A DNA stretch of 22,697 nucleotides from an uncultured Bacilli bacterium (GTDB lineage: Bacteria > Bacillota_I > Bacilli_A > RF39 > UBA660): the NCBI GenBank assembly GCA_948497845.1, contig CAOOMX010000020.1, forward strand, positions 262-22,958. Reading direction: 5' to 3'. Below the pieces are notes generated by a model. That model did no database searches. It saw only the letters and a program-made list of their open reading frames with translations, and was not told the origin of the DNA. Positions 15,723 to 22,697 of the stretch are shown piece by piece (position 1 is the first letter of the stretch; every line of letters starts with the position of its first letter). The position numbers and the translations under genes were made by a program.

Positions 15723-16325
15723 ATGTTTGTAATTGAAGATAGCATACGTGCTGAAAATGTAAAGGATGTATTAAGGGGATACTATAATTTATTAGTAAAG
15801 ATGAATCGCATGAGCAGAATTTCCTTGAGTGAGCCAGAATTTACGCTTACTCCTACAAGATGGGTAGATAAGATGGATGGAAACTTAACAGATGCAATTC
15901 ATATAGTTAAAGAAATTAATATGGATGACACATTGCGAGTACTAAATCTTTATGGAGAAAGTGGAGAATTAATGGCTATGGCTCGATTTAGAGAAACGCC
16001 TGAAAACCATGAGCTTCATATCGGAGATATTATTCCTATAGCTGATGTAAGTAATATGGAAGAAGTATATGCAAGCATTATAAGGGAATTAATGCAACAT
16101 GCGAAGGAATTTGATTTAGAGAATATGTTTCTAGAAGTTCCTTTAGCAGATGGAACATTGAAAATAGCAGCAACAGCTTTAGGATTTGTTTATGATGATA
16201 AAGACAATCAAGATAAAGTTCGTTTTCGTACCATTATATTAAGAAGAAATGCACTTGAAGAATTTAAAGAGGACACTTATGGAAGGTATCGTACTAATAA
16301 ACAAACCGTGCCATATAACGAGTAG
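15723..16325 (+). CDS. GNAT-fold-like protein, acetyl-CoA motif not evident
   Basis: 200 residues, no signal or membrane segment. The middle and C-terminal parts follow the order of a GNAT acetyltransferase: strands around LRVLNLYGESGELMAMARF and LHIGDIIPIADV, a helix (EEVYASIIRELMQHAKEF), strand NMFLEVPLA, and a helix ending ALGFVYDD. The pyrophosphate-binding R/Q-x-x-G-x-G/A loop is not seen between the second strand and the helix, so catalysis is doubtful. AAGGAG at 15711-15716 overlaps the rbfA stop, six bases before the ATG. The last 47 bases overlap truB in another frame. The operon position suggests a role near ribosome maturation, but this is inference. The fold call is moderate; a profile search could change it. 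Confidence 0.6.
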   Translation: MFVIEDSIRAENVKDVLRGYYNLLVKMNRMSRISLSEPEFTLTPTRWVDKMDGNLTDAIHIVKEINMDDTLRVLNLYGESGELMAMARFRETPENHELHIGDIIPIADVSNMEEVYASIIRELMQHAKEFDLENMFLEVPLADGTLKIAATALGFVYDDKDNQDKVRFRTIILRRNALEEFKEDTYGRYRTNKQTVPYNE

Positions 16326-17118
16326 AGATGTTGTTAATAGACTAAATCATTTATTAGAAACCAAAAGAATTGGTCATACAGGAACTCTTGATCCCATAGC
16401 GACAGGAGTTCTCGTTTGTTGTATTGGAAAATACACAAAACTCGTAAATGATTTAACAGCCTTAGACAAGGAATACATAGCTACGATAAAGTTAGGAATT
16501 AAAACGGATACGGCAGATATAACGGGAAAAGTTATTGAAGAGAAAAAAAGAAAAATAACCAAAGAAGAAATAGATAGCGTTTTTAAATCATTTCTTGGCA
16601 AACAAATCCAAACTGTACCCAAATATTCTGCTATTAAAATAAAAGGTAAGAAATTATATGAATATGCTAGAAACAATGAAGAAGTAGTCCTACCACAAAG
16701 AGAAGTATATATTTATAAAATGGAACTAATAAATTTTAATGAAGAAACAATTACATTTAAAACAAAGGTTTCAAAAGGTACTTATATCCGTTCTTTAATT
16801 GAAGATATATGTAAAAAATTAGATACCGTAGGTACGATGCAAGAGCTAATAAGAACAAAACAGGGACAGTTTTCTATTGAAAATGCATACAGTATAAAAG
16901 ATATAGAAGAAAAGAATTATAAAATATTAAAAGTAGAGGATATCTTTAATGAACCTAAAATAGAAGTAGATGAAATTCTTTTGAAAAAAATACGTAATGG
17001 AGCAAAATTACCTAATATATATAATATTAAAGATAAAGTGTTATTTTATTATAAAAAAGAATGTATTGCTATTTATCAAATTATTAATAATGAATTAAAA
17101 TCATATATACAATTATAA
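16279..17118 (+). CDS. truB: tRNA pseudouridine(55) synthase TruB
   Basis: Converts U55 of the T-loop of tRNAs to pseudouridine. 279 residues from the ATG at 16279, chosen because AGAGG lies six bases upstream and MEGIVLINKP is the usual N-terminus; upstream in-frame starts would only add sequence shared with the preceding gene. Catalytic Asp38 lies in GHTGTLDPIATGVL. KEYIATIKLG, PKYSAIKIKGKKLYEYAR and KGTYIRSLIEDI are the other family motifs. A short C-terminal extension (about 225-279) is PUA-like in position but weakly conserved. It is the last gene of the operon, followed by a terminator. Confidence 0.95.
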   Translation: MEGIVLINKPCHITSRDVVNRLNHLLETKRIGHTGTLDPIATGVLVCCIGKYTKLVNDLTALDKEYIATIKLGIKTDTADITGKVIEEKKRKITKEEIDSVFKSFLGKQIQTVPKYSAIKIKGKKLYEYARNNEEVVLPQREVYIYKMELINFNEETITFKTKVSKGTYIRSLIEDICKKLDTVGTMQELIRTKQGQFSIENAYSIKDIEEKNYKILKVEDIFNEPKIEVDEILLKKIRNGAKLPNIYNIKDKVLFYYKKECIAIYQIINNELKSYIQL

Positions 17119-17150
17119 AACCTTTTAGACTTATAATCTAAAGGTTTTTG
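17117..17150 (+). terminator. Rho-independent terminator of the rimP-truB operon
   Basis: A stem of about 11 bp with one bulged base pairs 17117-17129 with 17137-17149 around a 7-base loop, ending in five T. It begins within the truB stop codon. Confidence 0.8.
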
Positions 17151-17173
17151 TTTATATTAATAAAGTGATAGAT

Positions 17174-18622
17174 ATGAAAAAAGAAGCTTTATGGAAAAAC
17201 TTTAAAATGGATAAATACCCCAAATTAACTAAAAATATGCAAACAGATATTTTAATTGTTGGTGGTGGTTTAACAGGCGGGTCTCTTTTTTATCAGCTAA
17301 GAGATGATAAAAGAAAAGTAACTTTAGTAGAAAGGTCCACATTAGGAATGGGAGCTACAGGAAGAAGTAGTGCTAAAATAACTTTTTTACAAGAAAATAT
17401 ATATACGAAGTTAGCTAATAATTTTGATGAATTTATTGCAAGCTTATACTATGAAAGTCAAAAGTTAGCGATTGAAAAGATGAAAGAAATTATTAAAAAA
17501 GAGAAAATTGATTGTGACTTTAAAGCATCGAGTTCCTATTTATATACTTTGATAGAAGATGAAGTAGAAGACATAAAAAGGGAAAAAGAACTCTTAAGTT
17601 CATTTAAAGAACTAGTAAAAGAAATAGATATATTACCTAATGGAATGAAAGTAAAAAAAGGTTTTTATGTGAATGACACATATGTCTTTCATCCCTTAAA
17701 ATATTTAAATGCTATTGCAAAAAAGGGCATAAAAAAAGATCATGAAATTTATGAGAATACCAATGTTATAAATGTAGTAAAAAAAGATGATTTATATTAT
17801 TGTTATACTAAAGATGCTATCATTACATGTAAAGAATTGGTGATAGCTACTCATTATCCTAACTTTTTAGTTCCTTTTCTTTTTCCTATTAAATGTTATT
17901 TAGAAAAATCTTATATATTAGCTAAAAAAGAAAAAGACATGAAAGAATTTAATGCTATCAATATTAGTAATCCTATATATTCTATAAGATATTATAATGA
18001 ATTTAAATTAGTAGTAGGAGCATCACATAATTTATGTATAAAGAATAATGATACCGAAAACGTTCATGAGTTACAACAACTAGCTAATATAAAAAATCCT
18101 ACTTATATATGGAGTAATCATGATATTATGACTCTTGATGATTTACCTTATATAGGAGTTTTAAAAGAGCATTTATATTTAGCAACTGGTTATAATACAT
18201 GGGGAATGACTAATGCAACATTAGCGAGTTTAGTCCTATACGATTTATTAAATCATCAAGAAAATCGTTATAGTAATTTATTATCATTACAAAGAGGTAT
18301 AAGTAAAGTAAAAATAATAAAGTATCCCTTAAATATATTTAGTAATGTTTATAGTTATATGCATTCTAAAATAAATGTTAGAAAAAAGTGGTATCATGAT
18401 AATCCATATTTTACAAAATTTGATGGAAAAAACGTTGCTATATATAAAGATAAAACAGGAAAAGAACATATTGTTTACATAAAATGCCCACATTTAAAAT
18501 GTAACTTGATATTTAATAGAGTAGAAGAAACTTGGGATTGTCCATGTCATGGCTCAAGGTTTACATTAGATGGTAAATGTATAATGGGGCCAAGTAATTA
18601 TGATATTAGTTATAAAAAATAA
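17174..18622 (+). CDS. FAD-dependent oxidoreductase with C-terminal Rieske domain (YhfW-like)
   Basis: 482-residue flavoprotein of the D-amino-acid-oxidase-like (DAO) family fused to a Rieske [2Fe-2S] domain, a layout like Bacillus subtilis YhfW. The FAD-binding GGGLTG (30-35) lies in a clear beta-alpha-beta start with the acidic end VER. TGYNTWGMTNATLASLVLYD is the C-terminal FAD-contacting block. The Rieske ligands are visible as C438-P-H440, 15 residues, then C456-P-C-H459. The substrate is unknown. The ATG at 17174 is preferred over a GTG at 17165 because AAAGTGAT gives it a weak site. The gene follows the truB terminator with no convincing promoter, so it may depend partly on readthrough. 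It converges on the hydrolase gene. Confidence 0.88.
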   Translation: MKKEALWKNFKMDKYPKLTKNMQTDILIVGGGLTGGSLFYQLRDDKRKVTLVERSTLGMGATGRSSAKITFLQENIYTKLANNFDEFIASLYYESQKLAIEKMKEIIKKEKIDCDFKASSSYLYTLIEDEVEDIKREKELLSSFKELVKEIDILPNGMKVKKGFYVNDTYVFHPLKYLNAIAKKGIKKDHEIYENTNVINVVKKDDLYYCYTKDAIITCKELVIATHYPNFLVPFLFPIKCYLEKSYILAKKEKDMKEFNAINISNPIYSIRYYNEFKLVVGASHNLCIKNNDTENVHELQQLANIKNPTYIWSNHDIMTLDDLPYIGVLKEHLYLATGYNTWGMTNATLASLVLYDLLNHQENRYSNLLSLQRGISKVKIIKYPLNIFSNVYSYMHSKINVRKKWYHDNPYFTKFDGKNVAIYKDKTGKEHIVYIKCPHLKCNLIFNRVEETWDCPCHGSRFTLDGKCIMGPSNYDISYKK

Positions 18623-18683
18623 AAAGAAATGTATGGAAAAGAACAATTAATTTAATTCTCTAACCAAATGCATTTCTTTTTTT
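18621..18683. terminator. Long bidirectional terminator hairpin between converging genes
   Basis: An outer 11-bp stem pairs 18621-18631 with 18671-18681, and smaller pairings lie inside the loop. A-rich then T-rich flanks give U-runs on both strands. It spans the ends of both the Rieske oxidoreductase and the hydrolase genes. Confidence 0.6.
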
Positions 18684-20068
18684 CGAGGATAAATAGATTC
18701 TAAAAACTGGTATTGAATAGATAATTGAATAGCTTTTTTTAATAAATGTGTTCGATCTATAGTAAAAGAATCTGTTACTGTAACTTCGCTATTATCTGGT
18801 AGAAGAAAGACTTTTCTACCATTTTCTTTTGTAATAATACGGTGTTTAAAACTTGGATGTATTTGATAAATACGATTATGAAGACGATTAGCTCCGATAA
18901 AGATATTTAATTTATTAATGGGATCCACACATAGGGTTGTTCCTGCAAAGCCTGGAGAAATAAAGCTTTTACCCGAAAGGGGAAGATAAATATTATTGCT
19001 ATCAGGTTGTTTTAAATAGACTAAAGAGCCATAAAAGGTTGTAAAAGAACCATTATCGTTATAGCCAGCGGCATTATCAGAAATAGATAAAACAGAATCT
19101 TTGTTAATAATCGTTCCATTTATTAAAGCATTGCCTAATTTAATCATGTCTTTACTAGTGGAAAAATATCCAGCATGACCAGGGGCAATACCCATACTAG
19201 CACCGATAGCTTTAGTTTTAGCATCATGTGGGGTACCAGGTGTATCGTAAAAATGAGTAATTACTTGCCCATATTGATTAACAATTTTAGAATAATTTTC
19301 ATTAGCAACGCGACTTATTTTATCTTCAGGAACATTTAAATGCGTATCTTCCATTCCTGCAATATCTAATATAGTAGTTTTAACAAACTCTGTAAAAGGA
19401 ATATTTGTAATACTTTCTATCAAAACGCGTAAAATCATTGCTCCCATATCGGTGTAAGCGTTATGAAAATGTTGATTGCTCGAAGGTTTAGAAGTATATA
19501 AAATTTGATGTGCTTCTTCTATAGTTTTAGCTTGATCAATTCTTTTGTCTGTTTGTACTTTTACACGAAATTTTAATAAATCATAAATAGTAACATCATC
19601 TAGGTATGGAAAAGAAGGTACATAGGAAGAAACAGGAGCAAATAAATCGATAAGTCCCATTTCTTGTAATTTCAAAATTCCAATACAAGTAAAAAGTTTA
19701 GAAGTGGAAGCCAAATCGAAAATGGTATCATGGCTAAGGGCTTTAGTATCAGGAACTTCTTGCGCATTTCCACAAATAATAGTATCTCTTAATTTTTCTG
19801 TGCCAAAATCTAATAATAAGCCGGGGGTAAGGGCTTTATCATGCACAAAAGATTGAATTAATTCCTTTAAACCACTTTGTTCTAAGAGTTTAATGCGAAT
19901 AGTTGCTAAAGAAGCGTGAGGAAATTGTTTCATAATTAATAAAACGTCATATAAAAAATGGTAGTAATCACGTTTACTATACATATCCTGAAGATAAGGG
20001 GTACTTGTCATATTTTGATTTTTAACCAAACGATTAATAAACTTATTTAATTCATATCTACTATTCAT
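18647..20068 (-). CDS. Serine hydrolase of the beta-lactamase/class C family
   Basis: 473 residues from the ATG at 20068. AAAGGA six bases upstream decides this start; the ATG at 20074 would be too close. The nucleophile motif STSK is at about 121-124 in FDLASTSKLF. Tyr205 of NAYTDMG fits the YxN/YxD second motif. GFAGTTLCVDP takes the place of the HTG-type third motif. Family members act as penicillin-binding-protein-like carboxypeptidases, esterases or beta-lactamases; which applies here cannot be read. No signal peptide or membrane helix is visible, so the enzyme seems cytosolic, which is unusual for a wall-acting member. About 85 helical residues precede the catalytic domain. Its promoter is divergent from ftsA. 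Confidence 0.85.
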   Translation of the reverse strand: MNSRYELNKFINRLVKNQNMTSTPYLQDMYSKRDYYHFLYDVLLIMKQFPHASLATIRIKLLEQSGLKELIQSFVHDKALTPGLLLDFGTEKLRDTIICGNAQEVPDTKALSHDTIFDLASTSKLFTCIGILKLQEMGLIDLFAPVSSYVPSFPYLDDVTIYDLLKFRVKVQTDKRIDQAKTIEEAHQILYTSKPSSNQHFHNAYTDMGAMILRVLIESITNIPFTEFVKTTILDIAGMEDTHLNVPEDKISRVANENYSKIVNQYGQVITHFYDTPGTPHDAKTKAIGASMGIAPGHAGYFSTSKDMIKLGNALINGTIINKDSVLSISDNAAGYNDNGSFTTFYGSLVYLKQPDSNNIYLPLSGKSFISPGFAGTTLCVDPINKLNIFIGANRLHNRIYQIHPSFKHRIITKENGRKVFLLPDNSEVTVTDSFTIDRTHLLKKAIQLSIQYQFLESIYPRKKEMHLVRELN

Positions 20069-20098
20069 ATCCATTCCTTTTTTTAATAATATGCAATT

Positions 20099-20127
20099 AT
20101 TATAAAGAAAAAACAAATCAAATGCAA
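20099..20127 (-). promoter_or_regulatory. Promoter of the serine hydrolase gene
   Basis: On the minus strand, TTGCAT (20127-20122), a 17-base spacer and a perfect TATAAT (20104-20099). It lies back to back with the ftsA promoter. Confidence 0.75.
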
Positions 20128-20143
20128 ATTAATTAGATAATAC

Positions 20144-20173
20144 TTGCTTTTTAAGGGGAATATTGGTTATAAT
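20144..20173 (+). promoter_or_regulatory. Promoter of the ftsA-ftsZ operon
   Basis: TTGCTT (20144-20149), an 18-base spacer and a perfect TATAAT (20168-20173). The predicted start of transcription is near 20180. Confidence 0.7.
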
Positions 20174-20187
20174 GATTTATATAACCA
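20164..20187. promoter_or_regulatory. Perfect inverted repeat over the ftsA -10 element, operator-like
   Basis: TGGTTATA (20164-20171), an 8-base spacer and TATAACCA (20180-20187). The repeat covers the -10 and the expected transcription start, a typical repressor position. The regulator is unknown. Confidence 0.5.
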
Positions 20188-20200
20188 TAGGAGAGAATTT

Positions 20201-21442
20201 ATGCGAAAAATAATTGCAAGTTTAGATATAGGTGATGCCAAAATAAAACTTGTTATTGGAGAGATTATCCGAAATAAGTTAAATATTTTAGCATGCGTAG
20301 AAACCTCTTCTAGAGGGATAAAAAAAGGTTTTATAGTAAATAGTGAAAGTGCTATTGAAGCTTTAAAAGAAGTATTTCTAAAGGCAGAAGAAACCATTGG
20401 TATAAAACCTCGTAAAGTAATTGTAAGTGTACCTAGTAATGATGTAGATTGCTTTATAACAGAAGGATATACTACAATTACAGCAGAAGATAAAATAATA
20501 TCAAATAATGATATTATAAGGGCTATGCAAGCGAGTGTTTATAATAAGTTAGATATGAATCGTGAATTAGTAACGATAATGCCAACAAAGTATATGATTA
20601 ATGATACAGAGGTAGTAGATAAACCAATGGGTATGACTGCTGAAAAATTAAGTATTAGGGCAGTGGCAGTAACAGTACCAAGAAAAAATGTTGGAACGAT
20701 TATAAAGTGTTTAGAAAAAATAGATATAGAAGTAGTAGATATAGCTATAGGTGCTTTAGCAGATTATTATCAATTTAAGAATAAATCACTAGATGAAACA
20801 ACCGGAGCAGTTGTAAATATTGGGGCATCGAAAACAGAAGTATCTATTTTTAATAAAGGGATAATGACCTCAACAGAAGTTATTGATATTGGGGGAGATA
20901 ATGTTGATTATGATTTAAGCTATATATATAAAATTAATAGAAGAGATTCATTATATTTAAAAGAATTTATAGCTTTAGCAGACAAAAATAAAGCCCAACC
21001 AACCGAAGCAATGATTTTTGAAGATAAACATGGGGATAAGATAAAAATAAATCAATTCGATGCAAGTGAAATTGTTATGAGTAGGTTAGAAGAAATACTA
21101 AATTTAGTAAAAAAACAAATAAATCTCTTAACAAAAAAGCAAATTAGTTATATAATCATTACAGGGGGTACGACAGAAACAGCTGAATTTAAATCGCTTG
21201 TAGGAAGTATGTTTAAAATAGCTACTGTCAAAGATGTAACTGAAATAGGAGCTAGGAATAATAGCTTTTCAACAGCTGTAGGACTAATTAAATATTATGA
21301 TTATCGCTTGAAGTTAAGAAATAAAGAGTTTTCAGTATATGATATTGAAGAACTTGAAGAAATAAGTGGAGTACATAAAAAAGTAAATATATCAGAAGAT
21401 TCCATATTAGGAAAACTATTTGGATACTTTTTTGATAACTAA
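20201..21442 (+). CDS. ftsA: Cell division protein FtsA
   Basis: Actin-like ATPase that tethers FtsZ to the membrane and recruits the divisome. 413 residues, normal length. The phosphate-1 motif (SLDIGDAKIKLVIGE, Asp9), phosphate-2 region (VVNIGASKTEVSIF) and adenosine loop (IIITGGTTETAE) are in order. The 1C subdomain includes VETSSRGIKKGFIVN. The C-terminus LGKLFGYFF is a short amphipathic membrane-targeting helix. The ATG at 20201 follows AGGAGA (20189-20194) by six bases; the upstream TTG frame extension covers the promoter and is rejected. ftsZ follows 14 bases later. The pair stands apart from any visible mraZ, mur or ftsQ genes. Confidence 0.95.
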   Translation: MRKIIASLDIGDAKIKLVIGEIIRNKLNILACVETSSRGIKKGFIVNSESAIEALKEVFLKAEETIGIKPRKVIVSVPSNDVDCFITEGYTTITAEDKIISNNDIIRAMQASVYNKLDMNRELVTIMPTKYMINDTEVVDKPMGMTAEKLSIRAVAVTVPRKNVGTIIKCLEKIDIEVVDIAIGALADYYQFKNKSLDETTGAVVNIGASKTEVSIFNKGIMTSTEVIDIGGDNVDYDLSYIYKINRRDSLYLKEFIALADKNKAQPTEAMIFEDKHGDKIKINQFDASEIVMSRLEEILNLVKKQINLLTKKQISYIIITGGTTETAEFKSLVGSMFKIATVKDVTEIGARNNSFSTAVGLIKYYDYRLKLRNKEFSVYDIEELEEISGVHKKVNISEDSILGKLFGYFFDN

Positions 21443-21456
21443 GGGAGAAATGGAAA

Positions 21457-22518
21457 ATGAATGGATTACAGATGGATCAAATTGCAAAAATTAAAGTAGT
21501 AGGAGTAGGTGGCGGTGGTTGCAATGCCGTTAATAGGATGATAGAAGCAGGTGTAAAAAGCGTTGAATTCTATATCGTAAATACTGATTTACAAGTTTTA
21601 AATGCATCAGTTTGTCCAAATAAGATTCAAATTGGAAGAAATATAACTGGAGGTAGAGGAGCTGGAGCAAATCCAGAAGTAGGAAGAGCAGCTGCTTTAG
21701 AATCCAAAAATGAATTAGAAGATGCATTGCAAGGCGCAGATATGATTTTTGTTGCTTGTGGTCTAGGTGGGGGAACTGGAACTGGAGCTGCTCCAATTAT
21801 TGCCGAAATAGCACAAGAAATGGGAGCATTAACTGTAGGAATTGTTACAAAGCCATTTAGATTTGAAGGTAAAAAAAGAATGGATAATGCCTTAGCGGGA
21901 TTAGAAGAATTAAAGCAACATGTTGATACCTTAATTATCATACCAAATGACAGATTAAGAGATATTATAGATAAAACAACAACCTTTGATGATGCGTTTA
22001 AAGAAGTAGATAATGTATTACATAGAGGGGTACAATCAATATCAGACTTAATTGCAGTAACTGGAGTAATCAACTTAGACTTTGCTGATGTTAAAACAGT
22101 AATGGAAAAATCTGGAACAGCAATTATAGGTATAGGATGTAATGCTGGAGAAAATAGAGCGATTGAAGCGGCTCGACAAGCAGTGGCTAATTCTTTACTA
22201 GAAGCTACTATTGAAGGAGCAACCAATGCTATAGTAAACGTAACTGGAGGAAAGAACTTAACTCTATTTGAAATTGAAGATGCTGTAGAAACTGTAAGAG
22301 AAGCAGCAAATTCAAATATAAATATTATCTTTGGGGCAATAAAGAATGAAAATCTATCAGATGAAGTAATTGTTACAGTTATTGCAACAGGTTTTGATGA
22401 AGAAACGAGTGAAGAAGCATTATTTAGTAATGAAGTTCCTAAAAGAAGAACTCCAACACCACCAGCTATAGAAGATGAGTATGAAATACCACCATTCTTA
22501 AGAAATGACAATTTTTAA
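21457..22518 (+). CDS. ftsZ: Cell division protein FtsZ
   Basis: Tubulin-like GTPase that forms the cytokinetic Z-ring. 353 residues. The N-terminal GVGGGGCNAVNRM, the tubulin signature GGGTGTG (104-110) and the T7 loop NLDFADV (206-212), which completes the active site across the filament interface, are intact. A short linker of about 25 residues leads to the conserved C-terminal peptide EIPPFLR (343-349), which binds FtsA. GGGAGA at 21443-21448 is the ribosome binding site. It is cotranscribed with ftsA and ends at a terminator that starts at the stop codon. Confidence 0.97.
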   Translation: MNGLQMDQIAKIKVVGVGGGGCNAVNRMIEAGVKSVEFYIVNTDLQVLNASVCPNKIQIGRNITGGRGAGANPEVGRAAALESKNELEDALQGADMIFVACGLGGGTGTGAAPIIAEIAQEMGALTVGIVTKPFRFEGKKRMDNALAGLEELKQHVDTLIIIPNDRLRDIIDKTTTFDDAFKEVDNVLHRGVQSISDLIAVTGVINLDFADVKTVMEKSGTAIIGIGCNAGENRAIEAARQAVANSLLEATIEGATNAIVNVTGGKNLTLFEIEDAVETVREAANSNINIIFGAIKNENLSDEVIVTVIATGFDEETSEEALFSNEVPKRRTPTPPAIEDEYEIPPFLRNDNF

Positions 22519-22538
22519 AGGATAGCAATATCCTTTTT
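22517..22538 (+). terminator. Rho-independent terminator after ftsZ
   Basis: A perfect 8-bp stem (AAAGGATA with TATCCTTT), a GCAA tetraloop and a T-run of five. Confidence 0.85.
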
Positions 22539-22561
22539 AATTTTAAAAAATCATATTTTAT

Positions 22562-22593
22562 AAAGAATTGCTTTTGTAGTAATTCTTTTTTTT
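22562..22593 (+). terminator. Second terminator-like hairpin after ftsZ
   Basis: AAAGAATT (22562-22569) pairs with AATTCTTT (22581-22588) around an 11-base loop, followed by more T. The stem has little GC, so it is probably a weak back-up terminator. Confidence 0.5.
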
Positions 22594-22625
22594 AATCTAT
22601 CCATACTATAAATATATATTTAATT

Positions 22626-22635
22626 CGATATATCG
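22626..22635. promoter_or_regulatory. 10-bp palindrome upstream of the terminal promoter
   Basis: CGATATATCG is self-complementary and ends 10 bases before the -35 at 22646, an operator- or activator-like position. It is short and AT-rich, so chance is possible. Confidence 0.3.
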
Positions 22636-22645
22636 GAAAAGTATA

Positions 22646-22674
22646 TTGAACAATAGTCCAAATTGGCTTATAAT
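22646..22674 (+). promoter_or_regulatory. Near-consensus promoter reading out of the window
   Basis: TTGAAC (22646-22651), a 17-base spacer and a perfect TATAAT (22669-22674). Transcription would begin near 22681; the gene it serves lies beyond the window. Confidence 0.75.
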
Positions 22675-22697
22675 TAGTTTGTAATGTAACGGCATAT

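Noticed and set aside
20144..20200. TTG start extending FtsA by 19 residues
   Set aside because: The extension covers the promoter and ribosome binding site. The ATG at 20201 has a good site and the typical FtsA N-terminus.
21627..22511. 294-codon open frame antisense to ftsZ
   Set aside because: It lies wholly inside ftsZ, is rich in Ser/Val/Ala/Ile as expected from reading ftsZ codons backwards, and has no family motif.

Overview
The window is an AT-rich chromosomal segment of a low-GC Gram-positive-type bacterium (Bacillota). Three things point this way: the gene order rimP-nusA-ylxR-(x)-infB-rbfA-truB, strong AGGAGG-type ribosome binding sites, and surface proteins with sortase-type tails. 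Trp is encoded by TGG throughout and one gene ends in TGA, so the standard bacterial code fits better than the Mycoplasma code. The style of the surface proteins, the compact FtsA/FtsZ pair and the shortened RimP suggest an uncultured gut lineage near the RF39/Erysipelotrichia-like Bacilli; that placement is inference only.

Layout. Positions 1-2201 hold the 3' part of a large Ser/Thr-rich repeat surface protein cut by the window edge. A DUF6512-like membrane protein (-) and a DeoD-type purine nucleoside phosphorylase (+) follow. Positions 3635-6124 (-) encode a thioester-domain adhesin with five SpaA-like domains and a VPNTQ sortase-like tail. A phosphohexomutase (6316-7674) comes next with its own promoter and terminator. 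Positions 7744-10878 hold two tandem paralogues with degenerate, HPD-less J-like domains; the second is broken by one in-frame TAA.

A transcription/translation operon then runs from a leader hairpin at 10939 to a terminator at 17150: a one-domain RimP, NusA, YlxR, an unrecognised protein in the place usually held by ylxQ, IF-2, RbfA, a GNAT-like protein, and TruB. Genes in this operon are tightly packed or overlapping, which suggests coupled expression of ribosome-maturation and elongation/termination factors. A YhfW-like FAD/Rieske oxidoreductase (+) converges on a serine beta-lactamase-like hydrolase (-). That hydrolase is divergent from the ftsA-ftsZ operon, whose promoter carries a perfect inverted repeat over its -10 element. 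After ftsZ there are two terminator-like hairpins and a near-consensus promoter reading out of the window.

No gene-free stretch exceeds 300 bases. No tRNA, rRNA, CRISPR array or insertion sequence was seen. The least explained parts are the J-like pair, the protein between ylxR and infB, and the repeat surface protein.
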